Shown piece after piece: positions 53,522 to 62,505 of a stretch of DNA of 64,000 bases (positions within the stretch are counted from its first letter, which is position 1; every line of letters begins with the position of its first letter). Both the position numbers and the translations under genes were made by a program. Source of the DNA: an uncultured Gammaproteobacteria bacterium (lineage in GTDB: Bacteria; Pseudomonadota; Gammaproteobacteria; HK1); contig CAMYJH010000005.1 of the NCBI GenBank assembly GCA_947258715.1, forward strand, positions 62,001-126,000. The letters are read 5' to 3'. The notes under the pieces are model-generated. The model worked only from the letters and a program-made list of their open reading frames with translations. It was not told the origin of the DNA and did no database searches.

Positions 53522-54131
53522 GGCGCAATATTCGGTAACCTGCAGCTGCGGACGGATTACTGCCCGCATCTTTGGCGCTGTGCTCGCGAAAGGGTCTTCA
53601 CGCGCCTAGGGGTACGCCCTTGGTCCTTTTTTCGTGGCTCACCCATGCAGCTACGGAGTTCTCAGCGCACTCGCGTCACGCGTGCGTAATCAGACAGTGG
53701 CGTCCGGCTCGCTTTTCTCGGCACGGGCGTCCGCCGGTGCAACCACTAGTAGGACCCAGTGCTCTTCTCTCCGATGGCACATCTTCGGACCCAAAACCCG
53801 ACCGCGATACGGCAATCCGTGCGCTCGAGATCGCTTCTTTATCAATTACTTAAGATCGGATGGCATTCGGTCGTCGGGTTGTGACCACGGCGTATGTCAT
53901 CTGTAAGCGCGGGCGTTTTAGAGTGCCTCCCAAGCCTACTCGAGGGGCCCTGCGCAGGGTCGAGGAGCCCCAAGGCCCTGTTTGGAAATTCCGCACGGGA
54001 GAGCGTCCATGAACAGGTTCTCAGAAGACGTCGAGTTTTGGACCTTATTGTTCTGGTGCATGGTCCTGGTGGTCGTTTCGTTATAAGGAACGCGAGTGTT
54101 GAGTAGCCTGTTAGGCTTCATCTCGCGGCAG
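53522..54131. other. Intergenic region with no convincing gene
   Basis: 610 bp between the GYD gene and the DUF2459 lipoprotein gene. Short frames on both strands lack ribosome binding sites and protein-like composition. Near 53940-54020 are short inverted words (GGGGCCCTGCGCAGGGTC) that may be a decayed interspersed repeat. Confidence 0.45.
53588..53632 (+). terminator. Possible Rho-independent terminator
   Basis: AAGGG (53590-53594) can pair with CCCTT (53617-53621), with a small GGG-TACG-CCC hairpin nested, followed by T6 at 53627-53632. The stem is interrupted, so this is weak. It would end the GYD gene transcript. Confidence 0.3.
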
Positions 54132-54785
54132 TTACCGCAACTGTGCCATTAGCGCTTCCGCCTGCAGGGTGCCGGCGACGGTCACCGGAACCCCAGCGGC
54201 TCTGAGTCCGCGAGCGGTCCAGGTATTGCAGGTATTCAATATGTGAAACCGCCCGCTAGCGGGATAAAAGCGGCTGAAGCTGTAAAGCCCTGGGCTGCTC
54301 GAAAGCGCGCTCTCACGATCGAAAGCATGGTCAAGATATGTCACGAGATTTTGAAATTGCTCCAAGGTCAACCGAAGCTCCACTATCTCGGCACTTGGAA
54401 AGACTTTCCGCGGGTGCGCAGTGAGGCCGGCCAGATGGAGCACCGCGGGTGTCGGGACAAAGAGTGCGGCTGCCACCACACCCAGCCCCTTCTCCCGGGC
54501 GGGAAAGTATTCGGCGTCGCCCCAACTGAACTCAAAGTATTCGGCCTCGGGAAAGTCGTCGATCTCGGGTATGGCGTCTCGGGGCAGGTCAGAACGTGCC
54601 ATCGCGATGCTCGTATGCCAGCCGTTGCTGATGACGTAGATCACGTAAGCGGCTTCATCGGCAGCGCTATGCTCGGCCACCGTTTTCGCGGCCGCGGGGC
54701 GGGCGACATCGGGCGCCAGCGTAGTTTGGCAGCCCACGAGCAGCGCCAGCACGAGAGTCGCAACGATTATCCTGACGGCACGCAT
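54132..54785 (-). CDS. DUF2459 family lipoprotein
   Basis: About 217 residues with a lipoprotein signal (RIIVATLVLALLVGC, lipobox LVGC), so anchored in the membrane facing the periplasm. The body has the DUF2459 (TIGR02117) features: VISNGWHTSIAMARSDLP, FSWGDAEYFPA and NTCNTWTARGLRAAGVPV, including the conserved histidine and cysteine. ATG 54785 is given; GTG 54791 two codons earlier is also possible. Family function unknown, perhaps a cysteine peptidase-like fold. Confidence 0.87.
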   Translation of the reverse strand: MRAVRIIVATLVLALLVGCQTTLAPDVARPAAAKTVAEHSAADEAAYVIYVISNGWHTSIAMARSDLPRDAIPEIDDFPEAEYFEFSWGDAEYFPAREKGLGVVAAALFVPTPAVLHLAGLTAHPRKVFPSAEIVELRLTLEQFQNLVTYLDHAFDRESALSSSPGLYSFSRFYPASGRFHILNTCNTWTARGLRAAGVPVTVAGTLQAEALMAQLR

Positions 54786-54896
54786 AGGCACGTCCGGGAT
54801 GTGCAGTTTGGCCGAAGCAAATTCGCCTAAGTTGACAAAGCCGGAATTTATAACCTCAAGCGAAGCGGGAAGCTGCGGCTTTTGTCAACCAGGGGA

Positions 54897-56648
54897 TCAG
54901 GAATCGATCTGTACCGACTCCACGCCAACGACGGCCTCGATCTTTTCTTGCTCCGGTGCGATGAAGTTTCCCTGAACGAAATCAACCCCTGCAGAAATGG
55001 CAAAGGTAAGCGCGGCGGCGTCTTCGATTCCGGAAACGACGGTCGACGCGGCGCGATTATTGGCTGAGCCAAGCATTTTCTCCCATGCTCCGGCGCCGGA
55101 CTTATTCTCTTTCAGGCGCTTGAGCACCGCATAGTCGACAATGAGTAAACTGAAAGGAAACTGGCTGAAGCATATATTGCAGAACTCTGCATCCTCAATG
55201 CCGCTCAATCCGAATTGAAACCCGTGCTGCCTGTTCAGCTGGGCCATAAGCTCAAGCAGGGGCTTCAATTGATGCATGAATACGTCGCCACGTAGGCTGA
55301 GGCAAATCTCGCCGAAGCGATTCCTTTTACCGTGATGCTTGATGAGCTTGTCGACCCAAGTGGCCAGTTTGATGTCGGTACAGGACGCTTCGCTCAATTG
55401 GATGGAAAAGCCCGGAGTCTGCGCCGCGGGAAAATTCCCGCTCAGCAGACGGCTGATGCATTCTCGGATCTTCCAGCGATCGATGAGACGCGCCAGACTG
55501 TCGTCCTGTTTCCCTGTGATTACGGAGTCAGCTGTTATTTTCTCACCGTTGTGGGCGATAAAACGTGAGCTGATTTGAAACAACTCCGTGAAGGGGAGTT
55601 TCGAACTCCTTTCGGATACCCTCATCAGGGCCTGAAAAACGGCCTGGAGGCGATTCTCCCGGATCGCCTCATCGGCATCGAAAACTTGTGCCCGAACAGA
55701 CGTCTCCGATACCTTTTCTTCCGGTGCATTGGCTACCTTCACCACGATGGAGTTGCCGTCGATAGCGGATGATTCCGCACTCGCGGCCTCGGCCTGCTGA
55801 AGCAAGCCCGCCACGCCCGGCGCGCGGGAATTGATGATGACGGCACTGATGCTCAAAGTAATGCGTACGGGTGTGCCGTCCACATCTGGCGGAGCATTCC
55901 TGAGACGGGCGCAGAGGCCTTTGAGGAGGCGCTCTAGGTCGTCTTTGGACCTATACTGCCCCGCCAATAAACCAATGGACGAGTCGGTGTATCGCGTTGC
56001 CCTCGGCCGATAACCATCGATCTGGAATACGTCGAGGCTCAGTTCTCCGAGATGGCGAGCGATGGCATCAGTGCCAATCACGCCGAAGGAGTCTCGCAAA
56101 GTGTCGAATCCGTCAATCGTGATCAAGATAACGGCCCGATTTTCACCCTTTTCCGCCTCTTCGAAGGCGAGGCTGAACTGGCCATAGAAGAAGGATTTGC
56201 TGAACCGCGACGCGTTGAGGGTCAGGGACTGGGTCGAGCTGGATTGCTTGGTGCGGACATTAAAAGCGTCGTCGATGCTCTCGGCGAGTCTCTCGGTGCT
56301 CAGGTTCTGTTTGCGCAGATAGTCGTGCGCGCCGTAACGAAGTGCCCGAACGGCGATATCCTCGTTTCCAGAGGCCGTGAGCAGAATGGTCGCTGGAAAA
56401 CGGGTATGGTCGTGCTTGAACCTTTGAAGCCAGTCCAGACCGTTCTCTTCGGGGCCAAGACGATACTCCATGATGAGCACATCAAATTCCGACCAGTCGA
56501 ATTCGGAGCCGGGCGCTCCCTTCGCCACAGGGTCATAGGTGGTAACTTCGGCATCTGGAAATGCCTTGCTCATGAAACCAATCAGGAACTCGCAGTAGTC
56601 GTCGCTGTTATCGACGACGAGCACCCGTTTAGGAGAATCGTGGGTCAC
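54897..56648 (-). CDS. Response regulator with degenerate GGDEF and EAL domains (paralogue 3)
   Basis: 583 residues, collinear with the paralogues at 4997 and 6994. In the receiver the phospho-acceptor position is Glu (E61, VLIMEYRLG) and the acid pair is D13/N14, so conventional phosphorylation is not expected; Glu can mimic a constitutively active state. GGDEF position TDSSI, EAL position TEL, DD loop LSGIEDAEFCNIC, with C490-x2-C493 conserved; C-terminus VQGNFIAPEQEKIE. Isolated from the other two by about 46 kb and on the opposite strand. ATG 56648 is preceded by an AT-rich leader. Likely a non-catalytic regulatory relative of FimX-type proteins. Confidence 0.84.
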   Translation of the reverse strand: MTHDSPKRVLVVDNSDDYCEFLIGFMSKAFPDAEVTTYDPVAKGAPGSEFDWSEFDVLIMEYRLGPEENGLDWLQRFKHDHTRFPATILLTASGNEDIAVRALRYGAHDYLRKQNLSTERLAESIDDAFNVRTKQSSSTQSLTLNASRFSKSFFYGQFSLAFEEAEKGENRAVILITIDGFDTLRDSFGVIGTDAIARHLGELSLDVFQIDGYRPRATRYTDSSIGLLAGQYRSKDDLERLLKGLCARLRNAPPDVDGTPVRITLSISAVIINSRAPGVAGLLQQAEAASAESSAIDGNSIVVKVANAPEEKVSETSVRAQVFDADEAIRENRLQAVFQALMRVSERSSKLPFTELFQISSRFIAHNGEKITADSVITGKQDDSLARLIDRWKIRECISRLLSGNFPAAQTPGFSIQLSEASCTDIKLATWVDKLIKHHGKRNRFGEICLSLRGDVFMHQLKPLLELMAQLNRQHGFQFGLSGIEDAEFCNICFSQFPFSLLIVDYAVLKRLKENKSGAGAWEKMLGSANNRAASTVVSGIEDAAALTFAISAGVDFVQGNFIAPEQEKIEAVVGVESVQIDS

Positions 56649-56875
56649 TTCAAATTACCGTTTCAAAGCCGGAGTCTAGAGTTCACTTGTCCCATTTAGG
56701 CGCACAGTTCGCTTCCAGATCGTCAGCCCGGCCAGGAATATCGCGATCGGGCATAAACGGGGAAGCTAACCGACCAATGAAAAAATAATAGCATTTTGGC
56801 GCGGTAGTGGGCTTCAGCGGCCGCGCGGCGACGATACCGCTCCTCTTCAATTTAGTCGAAAAAACCGCTCGTTAT

Positions 56876-57241
56876 TCAGTCAAGCGCCCACCGGAAATGG
56901 GGCTTGATGTCGAGGCTGAACCCGAGCGGGCTTAAAAGCCCGTGCAGGCGCTGAACTTCAACCGCAGAGACATCCGTCGCGATTGGGCCGCCCTGCCGCA
57001 GCAGGTCTCGCGCAGTCTGAGCGCGGATGCCCAGGGCCACTGCCAGAGAGGCTGAAACCCGAGGAGTTATTTCTTTCACGGGCCTTAAGCGCACCGAGTA
57101 CGCCGTTTCGTCACTTATCAGCGCCTGCGGATCCGTCGTCACTGCTTCGAGGGCGCACTGCGTGCACTTTAGGACCAGACAGCCGCCCTCGGTTCGGGCC
57201 ACCAAGGGCGAGCCGCACTGCGGGCATTTTTCGACTTGCAT
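56876..57241 (-). CDS. Hypothetical zinc-ribbon protein
   Basis: 121 residues. N-terminal zinc ribbon (CPQCG ... LKCTQC, four cysteines within residues 5-30) followed by a helical/alpha-beta region with DLLRQGGPIATDVSAVEVQRLHGLLSPLGFSLDI, which resembles a ribosomal L7/L12-type C-terminal domain in outline. Not assigned to a family I know. It lies 106 bp downstream of the maleate isomerase-like gene on the same strand. Confidence 0.7.
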   Translation of the reverse strand: MQVEKCPQCGSPLVARTEGGCLVLKCTQCALEAVTTDPQALISDETAYSVRLRPVKEITPRVSASLAVALGIRAQTARDLLRQGGPIATDVSAVEVQRLHGLLSPLGFSLDIKPHFRWALD

Positions 57242-57347
57242 AGGGCCAGGTGTCGTCGGCCGAGGCCAAAAGTCCGATTTACAAAATGGCTGAAAGAAGC
57301 CCGAACAATAGCGCCTTCCCGCTTCAATCTATTTGCTGCAGGCCGTA

Positions 57348-58124
57348 TCAGGCCGCCTTGGCGTTTCCAAAGCGGCCGCTGAGCAGCGTGCCGCCGCCCG
57401 GGGCGCGGGTTTCCAGGCCAAGTCGCTCGAGCATGAGATAGGTCGTACATACGGCCGCGGATACCGTGGGAAGGCCGATGACTCGTTCCAGCGGATCGAT
57501 AGACGCAAGCGAGGGCATCTGCACGCAGGCCGAGGCGACCAACGCATCGGCGCCATTGACGTTCAGCCGGGTGCAGAGCTCGGCGGGCCGCATGGGGTCC
57601 TGCGCGGCTACGTCCAGGTTATCTGGGATTTCCAGGGAAATTACGTCCACGATCTCGAAACCTTCATTCTCGATATAGTCCGTAACCAGCTTGGTCAGAG
57701 GCTTCATGTACGGTGCCAGCACGCTGACCCGTTTGGCGCCGAGGACTTTCAAGCCCTCCACCAGCGCACCGGCGGAGCTCACCACGGGGCAGGCATGACC
57801 GTTGTCGTTGGCGACCTTCCCGAGGCGCCGCTCGGAGGCCCGGTGATAGCCAGGCCCCATGCTCATGATCGCCACCAGGCAGGCATAACCCATCACGTCC
57901 ACGGCAGCGTCTGAGAGCTCGAGCGCACACCGATCCGACTCCGCGTCCATGGCTTCGAGCTCTTCCTTAGTGACTTTTCTCATCCGCATGCGCGCGGAGT
58001 GGCAGGTGAATCGCTCGGGCAAAACTTGTTCGCGGGCCCTGAGCAACGCCGGGATCTCAGTTTCCATGGTCACGTTAGAGCTCGGCACGATCTGACCGAT
58101 TCGGTACTTCTGCTTGGCCATCAT
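57348..58124 (-). CDS. Maleate cis-trans isomerase / Asp-Glu racemase family protein
   Basis: 258-residue member of the maleate isomerase and arylmalonate decarboxylase family. The two catalytic cysteines are in VMGYACLVAIMSMGPG and ALVASACVQMPSL; N-terminal IGQIVPSSNVTMETEIPALL is typical of maleate isomerase, which interconverts maleate and fumarate in nicotinate degradation. No nicotinate-degradation genes are present nearby. ATG 58124 or 58121 (MMAK) gives the expected length. Confidence 0.9.
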   Translation of the reverse strand: MMAKQKYRIGQIVPSSNVTMETEIPALLRAREQVLPERFTCHSARMRMRKVTKEELEAMDAESDRCALELSDAAVDVMGYACLVAIMSMGPGYHRASERRLGKVANDNGHACPVVSSAGALVEGLKVLGAKRVSVLAPYMKPLTKLVTDYIENEGFEIVDVISLEIPDNLDVAAQDPMRPAELCTRLNVNGADALVASACVQMPSLASIDPLERVIGLPTVSAAVCTTYLMLERLGLETRAPGGGTLLSGRFGNAKAA

Positions 58125-58176
58125 TCACTCCGAATTGCGCTTTCCGACAATTTTCATTTTAAATCCCAGCGGCCGG

Positions 58177-58533
58177 TCATGCGACCGCGTCAGGCGGCGC
58201 CCGCATCAATCGGACAGAGCCAGAGTTCAACCGGCGCACCGATGCGTGGCGATAATTTTTCATGCCTTCAGATCTTCTGGAGTGCAGCCATGGTCTGATA
58301 AACGACATGGGAATATCGAGAAAACAAATCCCGGCGGGGAGCAAGATAAAGAGATGGGGAATTAGCGTCGATAATGATTGCGGAGCAGTCCCTGGGCGCG
58401 AGTCCGCGCCAGGGAAGTGAATCAAGATAACGGCAATTGGAATGGCGATGGCGACGAAAGCAAGGAAGAGAAGCAACAGGGCGTCCTTAAGATTCGACGG
58501 AAACAATCGGACACGAATTACGCCAGGGCACAT
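58177..58533 (-). CDS. Possible small two-helix membrane protein
   Basis: 118 residues from ATG 58533. Two hydrophobic segments (LLLLFLAFVAIAIPIAVILIHF and LIPHLFILLPAGICFLDIPM) separated by a short polar loop suggest a real membrane protein, followed by a basic tail. No family recognised and no clear ribosome binding site. The frame extends upstream to 58677 without conserved features. The surrounding 58125-58606 holds nothing else I can name. Confidence 0.3.
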   Translation of the reverse strand: MCPGVIRVRLFPSNLKDALLLLFLAFVAIAIPIAVILIHFPGADSRPGTAPQSLSTLIPHLFILLPAGICFLDIPMSFIRPWLHSRRSEGMKNYRHASVRRLNSGSVRLMRAPPDAVA

Positions 58534-58606
58534 TAATACGTGGCGAGAAGCTAAGCGTCGTGTCTTATGACCGCTTAAACGACGGGCCGCGAGAGACAGC
58601 TCTAGC

Positions 58607-59158
58607 TCACGCCTGCTTCTGTTGTTGCCACTTGCCCGGCTGATCTTGAGCGCTGCGGAGTACCCGCGAAGTCTCATTGATCAGCGCGTTTTTCATTTTG
58701 CTTGGAGATCCTTCCAGTGAAGCAGTCTGCTGCATGAGCTCAACTGTGGATTTGGTCTGCTCGTCGGTGAAGTATGAGCGACTTCGGTCCAGAATCTTGT
58801 CCAACTGCGCGGTGATGTCACTCTCGTCCCGAAGAAGATAGGAGGCCTGGGCGAGGAGTGAAGACGCCTCATGGGCGGATACGTGAAATTCCCTTTCGAA
58901 GGTCTGAAGCAGAAACTTCTTCTCTTCGCGTGAGACTTCACCGTCGCATTTGGCGGTTGCAAGCAACAGCAAGGCGGCCACTTCCATCGGATTATCGAGA
59001 ACGTGTAGCGGATTCGCGCCGTAGAACTTGGCGATCTGCCGCCTGCGCCACCAGACGAAAGGGTTCAAGGCATTGAGGTCAACGCCTGAACGCTGGAGAC
59101 TGTTCAGTGCCCAGAAGAGACCCGCAATCGCCGTAATGAAACCGATGATGTAGTGCAT
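58607..59158 (-). CDS. TerB-like membrane-anchored protein
   Basis: 183 residues. N-terminal hydrophobic anchor (MHYIIGFITAIAGLFWALNSL), a basic linker (WWRRRQIAKFYG) and a TerB-like all-helical domain (about 55-150; PMEVAALLLLATAKCDGEVSREEKKFLLQTFEREF). TerB domains occur in tellurite-resistance and other stress systems; no ter genes are nearby. ATG 59158 is chosen where the anchor begins; the frame runs on to 59341 but that part is arginine/proline-rich and not conserved. Confidence 0.8.
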   Translation of the reverse strand: MHYIIGFITAIAGLFWALNSLQRSGVDLNALNPFVWWRRRQIAKFYGANPLHVLDNPMEVAALLLLATAKCDGEVSREEKKFLLQTFEREFHVSAHEASSLLAQASYLLRDESDITAQLDKILDRSRSYFTDEQTKSTVELMQQTASLEGSPSKMKNALINETSRVLRSAQDQPGKWQQQKQA

Positions 59159-59657
59159 GCTAACCGTGCCTCGAATTCGTCGGATGAAAGCCCTCTTCCG
59201 AACCCGGCTCGCGGGTGGGCCGTCACGCCGCCATGGGCGAAACAGATCCCCTTGGCCGGCCGGACCCATGGCTTCCGTTCCGGCCCTCATCTGCACTTTA
59301 TCGGCCGGGCGCCGAGTTTCCTTTAGCCGTGATGGGGTCAATAAACCTGATAAGAAACAAAGAGTTCAGAGCGTTTACTTAACTCCGGCAGCGCTGATTT
59401 GCGTCGCTGAGAAGGCGACGGCGGGTAAGCGCTTTGAGCAGGAAGGGAAGGGGACGGCGAGGCGGATTCGCCGCTTCTTGTTTCAGCCAACCGCGGCGCG
59501 CAGTAAGTTTTCGGGACCCTTAGAGCGACGAAGGCAAAATCTGCGAGACGAGAGAGGAAGCCAGAGAGGCTGGCCCGAGGCTGAGTTCAGCCTCGATTCG
59601 GGGCTCAAACCCGGTGTCTCGCTCTCTGACTCCTTCCCGGGGTTCAATCCAATATCT
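59159..59657. other. Intergenic region with a 20-bp palindrome
   Basis: 499 bp with no convincing gene; plus-strand open frames are arginine-rich. It contains CGAGGCTGA-GT-TCAGCCTCG at 59576-59595, a perfect 9-bp arm palindrome, located about 60 bp past the stop of the OmpA-family gene, so it could be a transcript-end hairpin (no T-run) or a binding site. Confidence 0.5.
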
Positions 59658-60338
59658 TCATGAGCTCGTAAGCGGCACCAGCTTGATCTCCACCCGCCGA
59701 TTCATCGCCCGGCCCTCGCCCGTATCGTTGCTGGCAACGGGCTGCGTTTCGCCGAATCCAACCACCAGCAGCCGCTGTTCGATCACGCCCTTGCCAGTCA
59801 GATATTGGGAGACGGTGTTCGCACGGCGCTCGGACAGCGCCTGATTCATTTCCGCGCCGCCGACGCTGTCGGTATGGCCAGCCACGTCGACCAGTGTCTT
59901 TTCGTACTTATTCAGCACCAGGGAAACACTGTCGAGTACTTTGAAGAAACGTGCGTTCAGATCCGAGCTGCCGGAAGCAAAGGTGACGTTACTCGGCATG
60001 TTGAGAATGATGTCATTGCCGTTACGGGTAACACTGACTCCGGTGCCCTGGAGCTGCTGCCGTAGCTCGGCTTCCTGCTTGTCCATGTAGGCGCCCACAG
60101 CGCCGCCGGCAAGGGCGCCGACGCCCGCGCCGATCAGTGCACGTTTACGCCGCTCGTCCGAATCGTCGCCGCTGAAAAAACCAACCACCGCCCCTACGGC
60201 AGCACCGATTCCGGCACCTTTAGCGGTATTGCTGGTTTTCTGCTCCCCGGTGTAGGGGTCCGTGGTCTGGCAGCCAGCTGCCACGAGTACGCCGGCAAAA
60301 ATGACGGACATCGTTCTGATCAAAACAGGTGAACCCAT
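59658..60338 (-). CDS. OmpA-family outer membrane lipoprotein (YiaD-like)
   Basis: 226 residues. Lipoprotein signal (SVIFAGVLVAAGC), two glycine-zipper stretches (GAGIGAAVGAVVGFFSG and ALIGAGVGALAGGAVGAYMDK) and a C-terminal OmpA peptidoglycan-binding domain (about 105-220; FASGSSDLNARFFKVLDSV, VAGHTDSVGGAEMNQALSERRA, GFGETQPVASN, NRRVEIKL). Resembles YiaD-type proteins. ATG 60338 has TAGGAGAG about 6 bp upstream, and a promoter-like pair is seen at 60419-60446. Confidence 0.93.
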   Translation of the reverse strand: MGSPVLIRTMSVIFAGVLVAAGCQTTDPYTGEQKTSNTAKGAGIGAAVGAVVGFFSGDDSDERRKRALIGAGVGALAGGAVGAYMDKQEAELRQQLQGTGVSVTRNGNDIILNMPSNVTFASGSSDLNARFFKVLDSVSLVLNKYEKTLVDVAGHTDSVGGAEMNQALSERRANTVSQYLTGKGVIEQRLLVVGFGETQPVASNDTGEGRAMNRRVEIKLVPLTSS

Positions 60339-60933
60339 ATCAAACTCTCCTAATCTCCGAAAAATGCAAAAAAACGGGCTTTAATAATCAATAAATCAAG
60401 GACTTAGGGCCCCGACACGAAATAGAATGTTTTAAGTTTAGGTCAAGGTCAGCAAAAAAGAAGTGGGTTCTTATTGAAAAAAGCCTGGCGTGGGCTGCGG
60501 GCCGGGGGACAGCGCGGCCTGGTCAGCGGCGCGCTCGAAACCGCGATACGGCGTCAAGGCGCCATGATCGGATGGCGTAAGTCGTCCAGGTCGCTTATCG
60601 CCTCTTCGAGACGCAATCCGGCCCCGAGCTCGCGACGACCCGAATCTTTCGGGAGTAGCGATTCCGGGTTGGGGAATTCCGTTGATTTGACGCAACGACA
60701 ACAAGCGGATGTCGACCTCGAATTCAGGTCTCGGGGCGTTACTGCGTCCGTTCGTCACCATCATGGGTATGTCGTTGGCGGGGCGGATTCCCTAAGGGTG
60801 AGAATGTCGCCCAGAAAGTCGGTGGTTAGCCTGCGGCCTCGAGGATGACGCCGTTGATGTTCGCGAAGTTCGGTATGGCATTGCTGCCCACCGGCGGCAG
60901 CGGATGACCCATCGACTCCAAACCTAACTAAAT
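60339..60933. other. Intergenic region upstream of OmpA-family gene
   Basis: 595 bp. The part next to the OmpA-family gene is AT-rich and holds its promoter and leader. The remainder (about 60480-60930) is GC-rich with an arginine/serine-rich plus-strand frame (60474-60848) that I judge not to be coding. No repeat or RNA gene recognised. Confidence 0.45.
60419..60446 (-). promoter_or_regulatory. Candidate sigma70 promoter of the OmpA-family lipoprotein gene
   Basis: On the minus strand, TTGACC (60441-60446) and TATTTC (60419-60424) are separated by 16 bp in an AT-rich context, about 80 bp before the ATG at 60338. The -35 is good and the -10 is weak. Confidence 0.4.
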
Positions 60934-62304
60934 TCAGCCGGTGGTCTGTCGATCCGTATCAGTCTCAGTGGTAACGTTAGGCGGCTCGTACCGGTCACTG
61001 CTGATCTGCCCCGCCAATTGAACGGGCGTTTTCATGATGACCTCGCGGTGTGGGAAAGGAATCTTGATCCCGTGACTCTTGAAGGAATCCCAGAGCGCCA
61101 GCAGCACTTTTCCTCGAATGTTGGTGATGCCGTTCTGGGGGTCGTTGATCCAGAAGCGCACCAGAAAGTCGAGGGACGAGTCCCCGAACCCCGTCATCCA
61201 GCAGACCGGGTCCTTGGTCTGAACCACTCGGTCTACGCTGTTCGCTGCTTCGACTGCGAGGGGTATCACTTGATGCGGATCGGAGTCATAGGAGACGCCG
61301 AACGGGACGTCCAGCCGCACCAGTTCATTGGAAAACGACCAGTTGATGACTTCCCGGGTGATGAAGTCCTCGTTCGGGATCAAATACTCCCGCCCGTCCC
61401 GGGTCACTACCGAAACGAAGCGCGCGCGCAGCTCTCGAATCCAGCCGAAGGTCTCGCCCAGGGAGATGGTGTCGCCGGGCTTTATGGAGCGGTCCAGCAG
61501 AATGATGATGCCGGAAATGAAATTCGAAACGACCTTCTGAAGACCGAAACCGATGCCCACGCCTACGGCGCCGGAGAAGATGGTGAACGCCGTCAGGTCG
61601 ATGCCGAGCCCGGACATCGCAAACACCGCGGCAACGACGATTAAGCTGATTTTCAGCAGCTTGCCGAACAGTACGCGCAGGGACGGGGTCAGCTCCTTGG
61701 AGCGCTGAATTCGGTTCTCGAGGAAGTTCCCGGCGGAAACAGCCAGCCACAGCGTTACGCTCAAAAGCACCGCGGCTTTCAGAAGCAAAAGCGCCGAGAT
61801 GCGCAGTTCGCCTACTGAAAACGCGATGCTTTCCAGGAACGCGGCGACGTCGTCGGTGATGTCGAGAATCGAGACCGCGACGTACGCCCACACGGCGATG
61901 CCCACCATCCTGCCGATGGCGCGGCTATGAATTATCCGTGACAGGATCGAAATCAATAACCACGCAAAGGCGAGCGATAGAACGACCGAGATGACATAGC
62001 TGTAGCTCGGCCAGATGAGGCTGCGCATCACCATAAGGGCGAGGAAGAGGAGGGTTACAAAAAGAACCAGCTGGATCTTGCGCAGCACCGGCGCGATCAT
62101 GCGCAGCAGGGCGGGATTGCCTTTTATCGCGCGCACCCGCTGCTCAATCTTGGGTCCTATGCGAGAGGCGATAAGGCGCGCTGCGACGTACAGCGCCGCC
62201 ATGATCAGAACCTGATATGCAAACCAGGGCTGGCCCAGGTATTCCACCAGCCATCGCCAGAGGTCGGTTGCGCCGGAGGTCAACGGAGACTGTTCTTCAG
62301 GCAT
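60934..62304 (-). CDS. MscS-family mechanosensitive ion channel
   Basis: 456 residues. About five to six hydrophobic helices, then the pore-lining TM3-like helix and upper beta domain: FSGAVGVGIGFGLQKVVSNFISGIIILLDRSIKPGD is the MscS signature, followed by VVTRDGREYLIPNEDFITREVINWSFSN. It is larger than MscS (286 residues) due to extra N-terminal helices, like MscM/YbdG-type channels. Probably an osmotic safety valve. ATG 62304. Confidence 0.93.
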   Translation of the reverse strand: MPEEQSPLTSGATDLWRWLVEYLGQPWFAYQVLIMAALYVAARLIASRIGPKIEQRVRAIKGNPALLRMIAPVLRKIQLVLFVTLLFLALMVMRSLIWPSYSYVISVVLSLAFAWLLISILSRIIHSRAIGRMVGIAVWAYVAVSILDITDDVAAFLESIAFSVGELRISALLLLKAAVLLSVTLWLAVSAGNFLENRIQRSKELTPSLRVLFGKLLKISLIVVAAVFAMSGLGIDLTAFTIFSGAVGVGIGFGLQKVVSNFISGIIILLDRSIKPGDTISLGETFGWIRELRARFVSVVTRDGREYLIPNEDFITREVINWSFSNELVRLDVPFGVSYDSDPHQVIPLAVEAANSVDRVVQTKDPVCWMTGFGDSSLDFLVRFWINDPQNGITNIRGKVLLALWDSFKSHGIKIPFPHREVIMKTPVQLAGQISSDRYEPPNVTTETDTDRQTTG

Positions 62305-62505
62305 CAGGCGCGAGGTCTTCCTGGTTGTGGCGAGAATACGGTGGCTGCGATTTCAGTTGTCCCCACAATTATATCTTTCCCATAACTACGAGCCAGTGGA
62401 TAGGGGAACCCGGACCGTCTAACGTGTGATCCCGCAAATGGATTTGTTTCTATTTCAATCTCTATCTTTTTCACCCGGAGTCGAATTTTTTCTCGAAAAG
62501 ACATT

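Noticed and set aside
53572..53853. 93-codon plus-strand open frame after the GYD gene
   Set aside because: No ribosome binding site, low-complexity composition, and it starts across a possible terminator.
60474..60848. 124-codon plus-strand open frame upstream of the MscS gene
   Set aside because: Arginine/serine-rich composition typical of chance frames in GC-rich DNA, with no recognisable motif.
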